Shown here: one piece after another, positions 1-10,921 of the stretch
Layout of the letters: every line of letters starts with the position of its first letter
Position numbering within the stretch: the first letter of the stretch is position 1
Source of the DNA: Sycobia sp. Sy_11
Taxonomy: Eukaryota; Arthropoda; Insecta; Hymenoptera; Epichrysomallidae
Direction of reading: 5' to 3'
NCBI GenBank assembly: GCA_018907035.1
Contig: JACCIC010000002.1
Coordinates: 8,563,501 to 8,627,500 of the forward strand
Length of the DNA: 64,000 nucleotides
The notes under the pieces: generated by a model
What the model was told of the DNA's origin: nothing
Databases searched by the model: none
The model's input: only the letters and a program-made list of their open reading frames with translations
Made by a program: the position numbers and the translations under genes

Positions 1-1364
1 CGCTTTACTTTATGTTTCGAGTTGTTTTCAGCTTTGTGGTTGTTCAATCCCGTTTGCCGTTGACTATTGGTTGCCGTTGCATCGATTGCCATGTCGAAAA
101 TCTTGCGTGCGCGCGCTCGCACGCAGAGAGAAAGAGGGATAGATAGAGAATTTATTAATTAAGAATCGACATAGGCCATTATTGACATTGTTGAAAACGT
201 ATTCTTATTCATTTTAAGATTCTAGATTGAAACATAAAAGAAATTCAGTCTGAATAAGGAAATATATGTTTCAAATTTTCAAGAAATAATTCGACGTAAT
301 TTTATAAAAATAAGATATTCATATGTTTTCTTCATAAACATGTTTTCAAGAATTTTCGTATGCGAAAAAATATTTACGATTAATATATAATGAAACAATG
401 TAAAAATAATAATAAATATTTGATTGAAGATTACAAAAATAACTTGATTATTCCTTTTGTCGAATTTTAAAGTCACCATAGCCTTAGGTCCTTTAAAATA
501 TAATTGTGAAGTAGATTTTTGTGGAGTATATTTTTGATAATATAGGACCAAGAGGCGAATTTATCTATATATCGTGAATTATTTTCGAATAGATTTAATT
601 CATACTACTTTAACGTCAAAATATTAAAAAAAAATTTGATCGAGAAAATATAATAAAATTATTTGAAATTATTTTCAGTTAAATTATGTACCTTAGATAA
701 AATTATGTATCTTAGATAAAATATAAAAATTATGTCCTAGTTTTACTATTGAATGAAAATATGAGTTCATTTAAACTGTGTTATTTTACACAAATAAAAT
801 TGGAGGAACGGTAAAATAAAATGGAATTCTTAAAGAAAACAATATTAAACGATAATAAACGATTGTGATTTTATGTTTTGTCCATCCGTCGATTTAAATT
901 GATAATATCGAAACTTTTTCCCTGCATCTTCTAATGCAGTGCGACATTCTCTGAGTTTTCGAAAATTGAAACAAAAACAAAATGAATGTAGAAATGAAAT
1001 GATTCATATGCGAAAAAAATTATAGTTTGTTAGGCAAACCATTTTTGTAATTATTATCGTTGAAAATAATATGTTTCTACTTCATAAATTTTTTTTTTAT
1101 ACTGAACTTCCGAAAAGGGCACGCTAAAATGAAAATAATAAAGGCGTATTCCGAATTAAAGGATGAATATGACAGATAAAATAGTGACTGATTTTATTAT
1201 CATGGTAAAAAGAACAAACAAAAAAATATAGTTATAGTTTATCACATTTATCTTGGAAAAACGGATCTTTTTAAAAATAGTTCATGGAAAAAGTGTTGTA
1301 GATCATATTAAAATACATCTTTTGATTCTGAGACTTTTATCTTGAAATGCTGTTTTTTGATAGA

Positions 1365-1370
<6 letters not shown>

Positions 1371-1419
<49 letters not shown>
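1371..1419. repeat. (GA)n microsatellite
   Basis: Almost pure GA dinucleotide repeat of about 48 bp, followed at once by a run of eight G. Confidence 0.95.
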
Positions 1420-1421
<2 letters not shown>

Positions 1422-1890
1422 GGGGGGAGTAATTATATGATTTAATTAGAATGAAAATGAGAAACTTTTAAAATTACTTAGAATTAAAAACTTTATAAAC
1501 CTAAGCCTATTCTATCTCATTTGAAATGGGAACGTTTATTTAGACCTAATAATTGAGGTGGGTTATTCATTTTTTTTTTATTTACCAAAACATCCAGTTT
1601 TAAATACTATATTGAAAAACTGATAATCCCTTTCTTAGACTTAATTAAAAAGTTTTAGCATCCCTTTTGAAATCATATGTAGTTCTTTGTGCTACGATTG
1701 GCCTATTATGGTTTAGCTACGGTTCACGAACGATGAAAGGATAGGACGCATTTTAAGTTAAAACTAAAATTTTTGTTTATTTCATACAGAAATTTTTGCT
1801 CATGGAATACAGATGTACATTCGGACAAGAACGATTGATTTTCTTGGAAACTATTTAAAATATAATTAAATAAATTATTCATATTCAATA

Positions 1891-1893
<3 letters not shown>

Positions 1894-1939
<46 letters not shown>
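1894..1939. repeat. (TA)n microsatellite
   Basis: TA dinucleotide array with one small interruption near 1928. Confidence 0.95.
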
Positions 1940-1940
<1 letters not shown>

Positions 1941-1956
1941 TTTAATACGTATTAAA

Positions 1957-1970
1957 ACGTATTTTTTAAA

Positions 1971-2014
<44 letters not shown>

Positions 2015-2028
2015 TTTAAAAAATACGT
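1957..2028. repeat. Perfect 72-bp palindrome with (AT)16 core
   Basis: The 20 bases at 1957-1976 (ACGTATTTTTTAAAAACAAT) are the exact reverse complement of 2009-2028, and the 32 bases between are alternating AT, which is itself self-complementary. The whole block can form a hairpin or cruciform without a mismatch. Confidence 0.95.
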
Positions 2029-2190
2029 ACATTTTCATTGATGGTATCACTCTGCCATGTTCGATAGGCTGCTTATAAATTTTTAATTAATTATAGATAG
2101 AAATTACATTCAAAGAATTTACTTTATTTAATTTATTCATATTAAAAGTAATTCTCAATTCGTTTATGTATTTTTACTTATGCAAATTGA

Positions 2191-2475
2191 AAGATTAAAT
2201 TTATTATACTGATTCTATGCGAAATAAATGTATTTTTCATGCTACTGGGTCAATGTTACTCCGACACCGAACGGGTAGCAAGTGAACATATCAATTTAAG
2301 AACACGATTTGGCATAAGGACACATGAAAATTATATCTACTGTTTTCCCTTTCGTCAACCTGATAATCGTATTATTTTCACTGGTCAAAAGAATACAACG
2401 CAAAACAATTTGATTTATGCTACAGAATATAAGACAACCCAATTTAAGCAAAATCGTCATATTTCAAATTCATAA
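2191..2475 (+). pseudogene. Possible broken MBF2-like secreted peptide gene
   Basis: The open frame from ATG 2239 to TAA 2473-2475 gives 78 residues with mixed, gene-like composition, unlike the lysine/isoleucine noise of nearby AT-rich frames. The same frame is open back to 2191 and there encodes a hydrophobic stretch resembling a signal peptide, but a stop lies just before it and no start codon precedes it. The core (RVASEHINL, FGIRT, YCFPF, DNRII) resembles the front half of MBF2 / salivary secreted peptide proteins as I know them, but the usual glycine-rich turn and C-terminal F-V-x-I-Y strand are missing. It faces the intact MBF2-like gene 1.5 kb away. The family call is inference; chance remains possible. 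Confidence 0.25.
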
Positions 2476-3728
<1,253 letters not shown>

Positions 3729-3897
3729 GGAGTTTAGAGCGCTACGGCAATCCTTGATATAAAACTAATGCCGCTGAGATTTACAAAAATAATCCAGCCC
3801 AGGATAAATTTTGTACAATTTCGGGTTAACGTACGTTTAATCCAGGAAAATTATATCAAATGAAATAGACGACTTTTAATTATCAATAATACAAAAA

Positions 3898-3936
3898 TTT
3901 ATTAGCTTCTCGACGATTCTTACATTTTTTTTTATT
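3898..3936 (-). terminator. Poly(A) signals of the MBF2-like gene
   Basis: On the minus strand an AATAAA lies at 3931-3936, directly after the stop codon (3937-3939), and a second at 3898-3903 about 34 nt further on. The second is at the more usual distance from a stop and may be the one used. Confidence 0.6.
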
Positions 3937-4308
3937 TTATACCGGCTCTGCGTACATTTCGACGTAAGCGTGAACAGTTTTACCAGGCTTGCCCGTGAGT
4001 GTCATGTCGACCGTTTGAGGTATTGTATTACCGGCGTGCGCTTCCAAATAGAAGAAGGTACGTTCTAAGCACGTCTGATCGGTAGCCTGGAGATACGTAA
4101 AGACTTTGTAAGCGGGAACAGGTATTTTCCTCTTAATGATGACAACTGGGTCCTCTTCTGTAGGCTCCTCGTAATATGTCTGCCTATGAAACCACTCGCT
4201 CTGTGCCGTCATCGCCCCAACACTGCCGTAGTTCACGCCGTGGACATTAATTAAACACACTGTCAATAGAGCAAAAATTAATGAGCATTTTGCAAACCCC
4301 ATTTTCAC
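3937..4308 (-). CDS. Small secreted protein, probable MBF2 / salivary secreted peptide family
   Basis: A 123-residue protein in one uninterrupted frame. Residues 1-24 form a signal peptide (positive start MKMGFAK, hydrophobic core LIFALLTVCLI, likely cut after V-H-G), leaving a mature protein of about 99 residues with a single cysteine (C80). The C-terminal half follows the pattern I know for MBF2-type proteins: proline and hydrophobic strand (IPVPAYKVFTYLQATDQ), a short loop, A-G-N in place of the usual G-G, then alternating strands ending in AYVEMYA. Bombyx MBF2 was described as a transcription coactivator, but most insect relatives are secreted, often from salivary glands; the exact role is unknown. 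Two ATGs (codons 1 and 3) both have A-rich contexts; I chose the first. TATA box, initiator and poly(A) signals flank it, so it looks like a live, possibly intronless gene. The family call is moderate; that it is a real secreted protein is more certain. Confidence 0.7.
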   Translation of the reverse strand: MKMGFAKCSLIFALLTVCLINVHGVNYGSVGAMTAQSEWFHRQTYYEEPTEEDPVVIIKRKIPVPAYKVFTYLQATDQTCLERTFFYLEAHAGNTIPQTVDMTLTGKPGKTVHAYVEMYAEPV

Positions 4309-4383
4309 GTTTTTTCCTTCTTGATAAATATGAGAATAATAATAGTCTCTTATGAGAATAATAATAATACTAATGGCGAACTA

Positions 4384-4415
4384 TGCCGTGCCTGACATTT
4401 TTTCCTCTATTTATA
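4384..4415 (-). promoter_or_regulatory. TATA box and initiator of the MBF2-like gene
   Basis: On the minus strand TATAAATA lies at 4408-4415. An initiator-like GCATAG puts an A at 4384, 31 nt downstream of the first T of the TATA box, the usual spacing for a polymerase II start. The predicted 5' leader is about 75 nt with no ATG before the start codon. Confidence 0.6.
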
Positions 4416-4423
4416 CATATACG

Positions 4424-5137
4424 TTCTAGGGGCATATCTAAATTTGTTGCCATCTTTATTGTATTTAAATTGCTTATTCATATAGATTTTATCTCTCTTA
4501 AGCTACAAAATAGAACCTAAATCCCATTGACCTACCTAATTCAAAAACATACTAACACGTAAACTAACAAGTTGAGATAAAAATATAGAACGAGCACATT
4601 GAAGCCACCTGTTGCTTTGATCTTAATATTAAAAGAATAACTGATAGTCCAAATATTCACAAATTTACTCCCTTTATTGATTCCAAACTTCTTTTTATAT
4701 TTTTATATTTTTATATTTTTGGGGGATAGGCTCGTAGAATCAAGTAGTATGTACATCTTCTAATAAGCTTAGGAAATAAACATATTTATTCATATTTTAC
4801 ATAATTGATCAATAATTAGCTGGATTATTAGAGGAATATAAATTACAAAATAAAGTGTTGCATAGGTGGGTAGAAAAATGTTTATCAATTGCTTCAAGTG
4901 GTATTAATAACTATAGGATTATTATTTAAGGGTGTTTCATAACGAACAACGGCAATTTTATCCTTTAAAATCAATGAACTTTGAAAATTTGTCTATTTGT
5001 CAATCCAATGTAAATTGAAAAATTTTGTCAATCGCAATAACTATTTAAAAATTTAGAATACGTTAGAAGCATGTCATGGTGACAATACATTATTATTACC
5101 TTATAAATGCTAAGGAATGCAAAGAAACATAGTAAAT
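4424..5137. other. AT-rich non-coding DNA
   Basis: Upstream flank of the MBF2-like gene. No gene seen; contains a small TTTTTATAT tandem near 4693-4720. Confidence 0.6.
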
Positions 5138-5142
5138 GGAAT

Positions 5143-6128
5143 TGTAACGGATTGTTTATTAATATGCGCCGTATACAAACTTATTGTGTAATAAGTAATA
5201 ATAACAATAAAAATTCTGTTCAAATGGATTAAAAATAAAAATAAGTTACATCGTTATAGCATTATAGATAATAACTAAATGGAAGATAATTTTTATATAA
5301 AACACAGGTAGAAATTTGTTTAGTTTTTTTTATATTTTTATTAAAGGATACGATTTCAGTTGTAACAAACAACGATTATAAAATTTTCGTTGGGTTCTGT
5401 AAAAAACAGGATCCGTTGAATAAGTAGCGAGAATAAACAAAAAATAGGATAAATCTAGAGTGTTTTGTCTTGAAATTCGGTTCGAATTTAATGCTATATT
5501 AGTATGTTATCATGCAAAAGATAGGTCTTTATGTTTCGTTTACATTTCGGGAATATTGTCTTTGTGTTCCGCATTCTCTATGCCTCGATAACTAATGGTT
5601 CCGGGAAAAGCGACTCACGATTTATCCAGTGCGTTCCGATTACGTTAAATTTATAAAACTCCGTGTATCAGATGAGCAACCTGTAAAGAAAATTGTAAGG
5701 CGAAAATGCAAGGAAAGAAATTTTTTAATGGATATTTCAATGATAAAAGAAAGAAAAAAGGGTAGCTCTGCCTCTCGCCGTTTACCAACTGGCGTGTACG
5801 GAGGCCTACGTACACGTTTAGCCAAATGTATTGAAAACACGGTGCTTTTCTGATGGCACAATGTACTCTCTAGGAAGTCTAACGTCCGCGTTTGAGTAAT
5901 GCGCGCGCTAATGTTTTTCTGTGATTCGACCGAAAATTTCACCGCTCTCCCCACTCTGTAGCGACGGGGGGGGGGGGGAGTGTGCGGGCTTTAAAAGGTC
6001 GAGCGGCGAGCAGCGGCCGGGATTTTTTCTGTTACTATCGTGACACACTGTACTTGTAATAAAATTAATAAAATAAAATTAGATCATTTACTCGAGAGCC
6101 TACTCCTCTTTCTCATATTTCCACCACA
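5143..6128 (+). mobile_element. Solo LTR of a retrotransposon (probably Ty3/Gypsy type)
   Basis: The 986-bp block begins TGTAACGG, ends CCACCACA, and is flanked on both sides by GGAAT (5138-5142 and 6129-6133), a perfect 5-bp target duplication. Its right part is laid out like an LTR promoter: a TATA-like TTTAAAA (5990-5996) in a GC-rich setting, a short transcribed stretch, AATAAAA poly(A) signals at 6058-6064 and 6067-6073, then a pyrimidine-rich tail. No internal region or second LTR is present, so it is a solo LTR left by recombination. The TGTAAC start suggests Gypsy, but a 5-bp duplication also fits BEL/Pao. Small open frames inside it (5629-5853 plus, 5640-5954 minus) are unlikely to be genes. 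Confidence 0.7.
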
Positions 6129-6133
6129 GGAAT

Positions 6134-7264
6134 AATTTAATATATAATTGAAAAATAACTTCATAGAAAAGTAAAACATTGATCAACTGAAACAACGTAT
6201 TTGTAATCGGATAAAATATGGATTTTTGTTATGAAATGAGAGATTTATGACGATAACTTAAGGTTTGGGCTGTAACGAGATTCGTAACAAATTAGCCTAT
6301 TTTTCAACCTTAGAACCTAAACACTTTTACCTTAGGTAAACGTTGCGATTTGTAAGTTAGATGGAGGAAAATAAAGTAAATATCTACGTATACTTCTCTC
6401 TTTCCCTCTCGCTTCCCATTAATAAATATGTACGAAAAAAATCATCAAATGGTGTGATACAATTCTCCCATATGAATTATTTTTTTTTATATCCTAAAAA
6501 GAAGCCGAGCAGCCAGGAGCATTGGTCTTTATACATAAGAAAGGCAATTCCTCTGCTAAAAAAATTCGCTTTGATTTTAATATTTTCGGTTTTGTATTTC
6601 AGATCCCACGGGGGTATTTCTAAACGAGAACTGCCCTGATAGTCGTCATGCTTATTATCCTAATATTAATTTAGTTTGTTAAAAAGACTGTAAGACGCTA
6701 AAAATATTTATTATTTTGACTTATATCGGTCAACGGAAGTGGAATTAAGTTTTATTTGTTTTTGTTTTTAGTAACTACTTAAAACAATAGTTGCTATTGT
6801 TACTATTACTAATATATAATAAACTAGTGTAAACAATAGTTGCGGATAAATAAATTGTTAATAAATGAGCAATTTTTTCGTGGACCATACAAGTGATTCA
6901 GAAGTATAAGTTGATTGTATACAAACGTCAATTTACAAGGGTTTTCGCAGTTGCCAGTGAAACAGAAATCCGTTGTTCGTGTCTTAAAGTTCATAATGTC
7001 GGGATTCGACACGAAGGATGAAAATGGAACAAAACAATGCACAACGAGCGAAACATTTCCACTCGTGTCCTTGCAGTGGCGCATCGGGTCATAATAACAA
7101 CTTCAAGCCAAGCAACATGAAGATAGGTGTCGGGCTAGATTTTCTCGCATCCTTATCAGATCCTCGTTACCGGCGGGATGCCCAAATCTAATTTAACTTC
7201 AAGTTTGCCGCATCGGAACAGAGGCAGATAATAATAATTAAGGCTGATTTTAACTCGTCGAGGT

Positions 7265-7308
<44 letters not shown>

Positions 7309-8646
7309 TGATGAGCGGGGTGTGGTGATCGCACTGGTCATCTGTGGTCCTTGTGGTAAATCTCGAGATTTACTGCGCTTACCTACTTCTTCGTCGACTT
7401 CGCAATAAAATACGGATTAACTTCTTTCAAGACAAACGAGGTTGGGAGGCGGGGGGGGGGGCAAAAGTCAAAAAGCTCTCCTAGATACTCTCACTTGGTA
7501 ATGCATCCGAGGGAAAATTATTTTATTAATCTTCAAACAGTTGTCTTAACGAGTCTAATAGGCCCAGGCACACGATCCTACGAGAGCATAGGGTCCATTT
7601 TAATTTACGCTAAAGTACATATTTCTAAGAGTATTTTAACTAGAGTAACTTATATTTGTGTAAAATTGATTAATATACTTTCACTTTTGATACAACTTTA
7701 AATTCTTTATTTTTGATCATATATTCAAATCATTCTTCAAAATTGATTGTAAAAGATCTGTATCCTCAAATAGTCGTTATCGTTAACCGTAAAGAAGTTT
7801 AATACAGCAAGTTTATCATTAAAGCAATACCTAAAACATCTTTTTGAATGTCAACAGCACTCATTTCTCAAAATAAATTTATTTTAATTTCAAATACAGT
7901 TACACGAGAAGCTAAGAAGTCGGTATCAATATTGGAATTAAAATCTTTTTTGAATTCTTTTCAGGCTTTCGATATATTGCAATGCTAATATTTCTTAATA
8001 TTTTTGATTTTCATATATTGCAGTTTTACTGTGTAAAACTGCAAGCCTCTCATTCGATTTATCGAATGCTTCGAAACAGTTCCTGAAGAATCAATGATGT
8101 ATAAACATAAAAGCTTAAGTAAGTGTTGCTTTGGCAAGCAGTTCGATCGGACGTTGTATATAATTACATTACCAATTATGCAGTGCTGAGTCACTCTATT
8201 TTAACAAAAATAAATAAGTATCCTCTAAATAAACAATAAAAGATAAAATATTCAGTTGATATTAAGTTTGACGATGATAGGGTAATAATCTTGCTCTATT
8301 TTACTTAGAAAAAAAGCAAAACGGCTAATTTTATGTCGAGGTTTACTCTATTCGAGCGCAAATCAATTCCATGAAAAGCAATGTTTTCCTCCGTCAATGA
8401 TAGGCATATTACATTCATTTATAATAACAGGCAACCAATTTAATCTAGAATATTGTATAAACTAGAATTATTGTATGTATAGATTGGTATCGCGCGCGGG
8501 CGGGGAAAAAGTCAAGCGCCCGGTAAACACAAGATCCGAGATGTTCCAATGTTTTTCTCGTTGACTAAGCTATTTTTTCCCGATGCAAATCAATTTCTAG
8601 CCAGTGTATCGGAGATATTGTGCCGAGAAAAACAATTCTCTTTTTT
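6134..8646. other. AT-rich non-coding DNA
   Basis: No gene recognised. Short open frames at 6361-6639 (+), 6824-7084 (-), 7495-7701 (+) and 7985-8194 (-) carry no motif I know. The stretch contains a (GA)n tract near 7.27 kb, a poly(G) run near 7450, and a short GC patch near 8490-8540. Confidence 0.6.
7267..7300. repeat. (GA)n microsatellite
   Basis: About 17 GA units, slightly imperfect at the right end. Confidence 0.95.
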
Positions 8647-8651
8647 CTCTC

Positions 8652-9778
8652 TGAATATTTTTATTACAACAATAACATGGAATTCGGGATAGAGGAGAAG
8701 GTTAAATAATACACTCTAATATTTTCGTGCTAAAATTACCAACTTGCTTCGGCATAAAAACCTCTACGGTAAACGAGGAAAAGCCGGAGCAAGTGTACTT
8801 TATTAATAAAATAAAATTCAAAAGGAGTATCTACACATATAAATATAATGTAAAATATAATATTTTAATATAATATAATATAAACATATAACTATATTGA
8901 ACTAAACTAAAATATACAAATTTCGCACTCACGAGCAAATCGTATAAATACGTGCGCGCACGCGTACAATCGAACACACGCACACCACGCACACATTCAA
9001 ACCTTGTCCGGCGCAGTTGTGTGTTGTTCCCCAGGACGGTCGGTCGCTGGTATCGAAACGGAAGCCAGTCCAAGAACCTTCAAACGTGCCGCGGTGCTCC
9101 GACGTCTCGGAAACGGGTACAGCCCTTGCCCCACGTACGTAACCGGGCGATCTTTAAACACCCGCAATGGACGCCTTTGCCAGATCGCCGCACTTGGCTG
9201 GCTTTGAACGATGTTTCGTTCACAAAGACGGCTCCCTTGAGCGTCTTGTCCATTCGAATTTTGACACACCCGCGTAACACCGAACACTGCTCACAGGTTA
9301 CAAATTACACGCACAAGTACAATAAATATACACGCTAAGACGGCGATACTTGTATACACGCTCAAACTCGGTGGAATCGTCCGATCGTTGCTTAGAAACT
9401 CAACTCTACGCGAAGATGAATCAACTATCGAAAAGACGCGATGATTTTTGAGTTAGCTCCACACACAACGATGAACGAAATTCTACTGCACAAATTTTGC
9501 TACAGCAAAATGCTGTTTCTATTCCTATACCTATGAACGCGGCGTAAGGCCTAGCGAGCACGGGAGTCCCCGTCATTAGGGTGCTCCTCCCACGTCGAGC
9601 CCTACAGCCTCGCGCACTACCATTCACTCGTGTATTTCACACCATTTATTTGTGAATATTTTCTAAATACGATCTATTTACTATATACCTACACATACAT
9701 ACGCGCGCTTACATACATAACTACGCCTACACATCATTTATACTCCTGTATTATCTACGCGTATAATCGCCGTGAACA
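8652..9778 (-). repeat. 3' LTR of the BEL/Pao element
   Basis: The right edge is firm: TGTTCACGG reads leftward from 9778, directly next to the purine tract. About 1.13 kb if it ends at 8652. It contains an AATAAA on the minus strand (8799-8804) followed at once by a stem-loop (8742-8794). The overlapping open frames at 8831-9338 lie wholly inside the LTR and are not credible genes. Confidence 0.65.
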
Positions 9779-9828
9779 TTCCGCCCGCCTTCGTCCGCTA
9801 AAGGACGAACGATTCGCTAATCTTATCA

Positions 9829-10341
9829 CTAATTTTCTGCAATGGATAAAGGACAGAGACGTGCGATATGACGACGTAAAAGATTTGTCGCAGTTTTTAC
9901 CGTGCCAACTCTAACAAGCCCATCCGGGCCTGCATGAACTTCCGTAATGCGCCCGAGAGGCCACTTGGTTGACGGATACCGTTCGTCCAACACGAGCACG
10001 AATTGTCCGACCGCGAAATTTTCAGTTACGCTTTTCCATTTATTTCTCTCCTGAAGGTGTTGGAGATACTCCCGGGACCAACGTTTCCAAAAGTTCTCAC
10101 GAATGCGTTGCAATAATTGAAATCGACTTAATCTATTCTCCGTTACGTCCGCTACCTCTTTATTTGGAATTATTCCGGTCGATTCGCCTATCAGAAAATG
10201 TGCCGGCGTCAATACCTGAAGGTCGTCGAGCTCTCCACTCATGGGCGAAAGTGGGGGAGAATTTAAACAGGCTTCAATTTCGACAAGTACGGTGCTGAGC
10301 TCCTCGAAAGTGAGGGTGTGCTCACCTATGACTCTTTTCAA
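9829..10341 (-). pseudogene. BEL/Pao integrase C-terminal part (DUF5641-like)
   Basis: The 170-residue frame begins at what should be the middle of the protein (KRVIGEHTLTFEEL) and covers the region after the catalytic glutamate: the ACLNSPPL segment, PAHFLIGE, then the C-terminal domain with FWKRWSREYLQHLQERNKW and W-P-L-G-R-I followed by the G-P-D-G-L-V-R-V strand. This is the standard end of BEL/Pao pol. It is open to its natural stop, 36 nt before the purine tract. It is separated from the catalytic core upstream by a short duplication with in-frame stops, so no functional integrase can be made. Confidence 0.9.
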
Positions 10342-10357
10342 ATGATGCTTAGTTGAC

Positions 10358-10872
10358 TTAACTAAGTTGACTTAACTTAACTGCCTCCCATAAGCCTCCA
10401 TAGTGAGGAGCATTAGGAGGTATAAACTTCCAATCAGTACCGTCATTTGCAAGAAGTGCAGCTACCGACCGATAAAATTCTGACGCAGCGCTAAACATTT
10501 CCTTTAACTCTTTATCCGCTCCGTGAAAGGTGGTGGCATTGTCGCTAAAGAGCTTACGACCGATGCCACGTCGGCCTGTGAATCGTCGAAATGCCGCGAT
10601 AAATGTTGCTGATGTACAATCACTGACCAATTCCAAATGAATAGCGCGTGTCGCAAAGCATACGAATACCACGATGTACCCTTTATACGATTTATGGCCT
10701 CGTCCCCTGGTGGTACGCACTTGTATCGGGCCGGCATAATCTAATCCCGCATTTGAGAAGGGACGGGCTGGCGTTACTCGCGCCGCGGGTAGGTTACCCA
10801 TTAGCTGATGCGCCAGCCGTGGTTTCGCGCGTTGACACGCTACGCATTTGCGAATTTATATTCTTACTTGCA
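10358..10872 (-). pseudogene. BEL/Pao integrase catalytic core, truncated
   Basis: The frame 10801-10358 encodes the retroviral-type integrase fold, with the first aspartate in GLDYAGPI, the second in LFSDNATTF and the glutamate in GGLWEA, the expected D-D-E triad. The same frame continues upstream to 10855 with the second half of the zinc-binding motif (C-V-A-C-Q-R-A-K-P); a stop then appears, and homology ends at the LTR junction (10872). The histidine half of the zinc site is deleted. After the glutamate the frame runs into stops in a tandem duplication (10342-10386). The reverse transcriptase that should precede it is absent. Confidence 0.9.
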
Positions 10873-10916
10873 CATTTATACTCCTGTATTATCTACGCGT
10901 ATAATCGCCGTGAACA
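10873..10916 (-). repeat. 44-bp stub of the 5' LTR
   Basis: Identical over 44 of 44 bases to 9735-9778, the outer end of the 3' LTR, in the same orientation. It marks the original 5' edge of the element and shows that the internal deletion began 44 bp into the 5' LTR. Confidence 0.95.
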
Positions 10917-10921
10917 CTCTT

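Larger units (their letters stand above)
1..2190. other. AT-rich non-coding DNA, no gene seen
   Basis: No frame shows a recognisable protein. The stretch is strongly AT-rich apart from a short CpG-bearing start (about 1-140). It holds a (GA)n tract, two (TA)n tracts, one large palindrome, and a small direct duplication near 684-720 in which a 19-nt TTATGTAYCTTAGATAAAA unit occurs twice. The open frame at 279-551 on the minus strand is low-complexity and AT-driven. Confidence 0.7.
8652..10916 (-). mobile_element. Deleted BEL/Pao LTR retrotransposon
   Basis: Read on the minus strand: a 44-nt stub of the 5' LTR beginning TGTTCACGG (10916-10873), joined directly to the integrase part of pol, then a stop (9829), a purine-rich tract GAAGGCGGGCGGAA (9792-9779), and a long 3' LTR from 9778 down to about 8652. 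The rest of the 5' LTR, gag, protease, reverse transcriptase and RNase H are gone. The flanks are CTCTC (8647-8651) and CTCTT (10917-10921), agreeing at 4 of 5 bases, as expected for an aged 5-bp duplication. The left boundary rests only on this near-match and the TG/CA ends, so it is less certain than the right one. No envelope-like gene is present. Confidence 0.75.

Noticed and set aside
5629..5954. Overlapping frames on both strands
   Set aside because: They lie within the solo LTR and share no motif with known proteins.
8952..9338. Several overlapping frames on both strands
   Set aside because: They lie entirely within the BEL/Pao 3' LTR.
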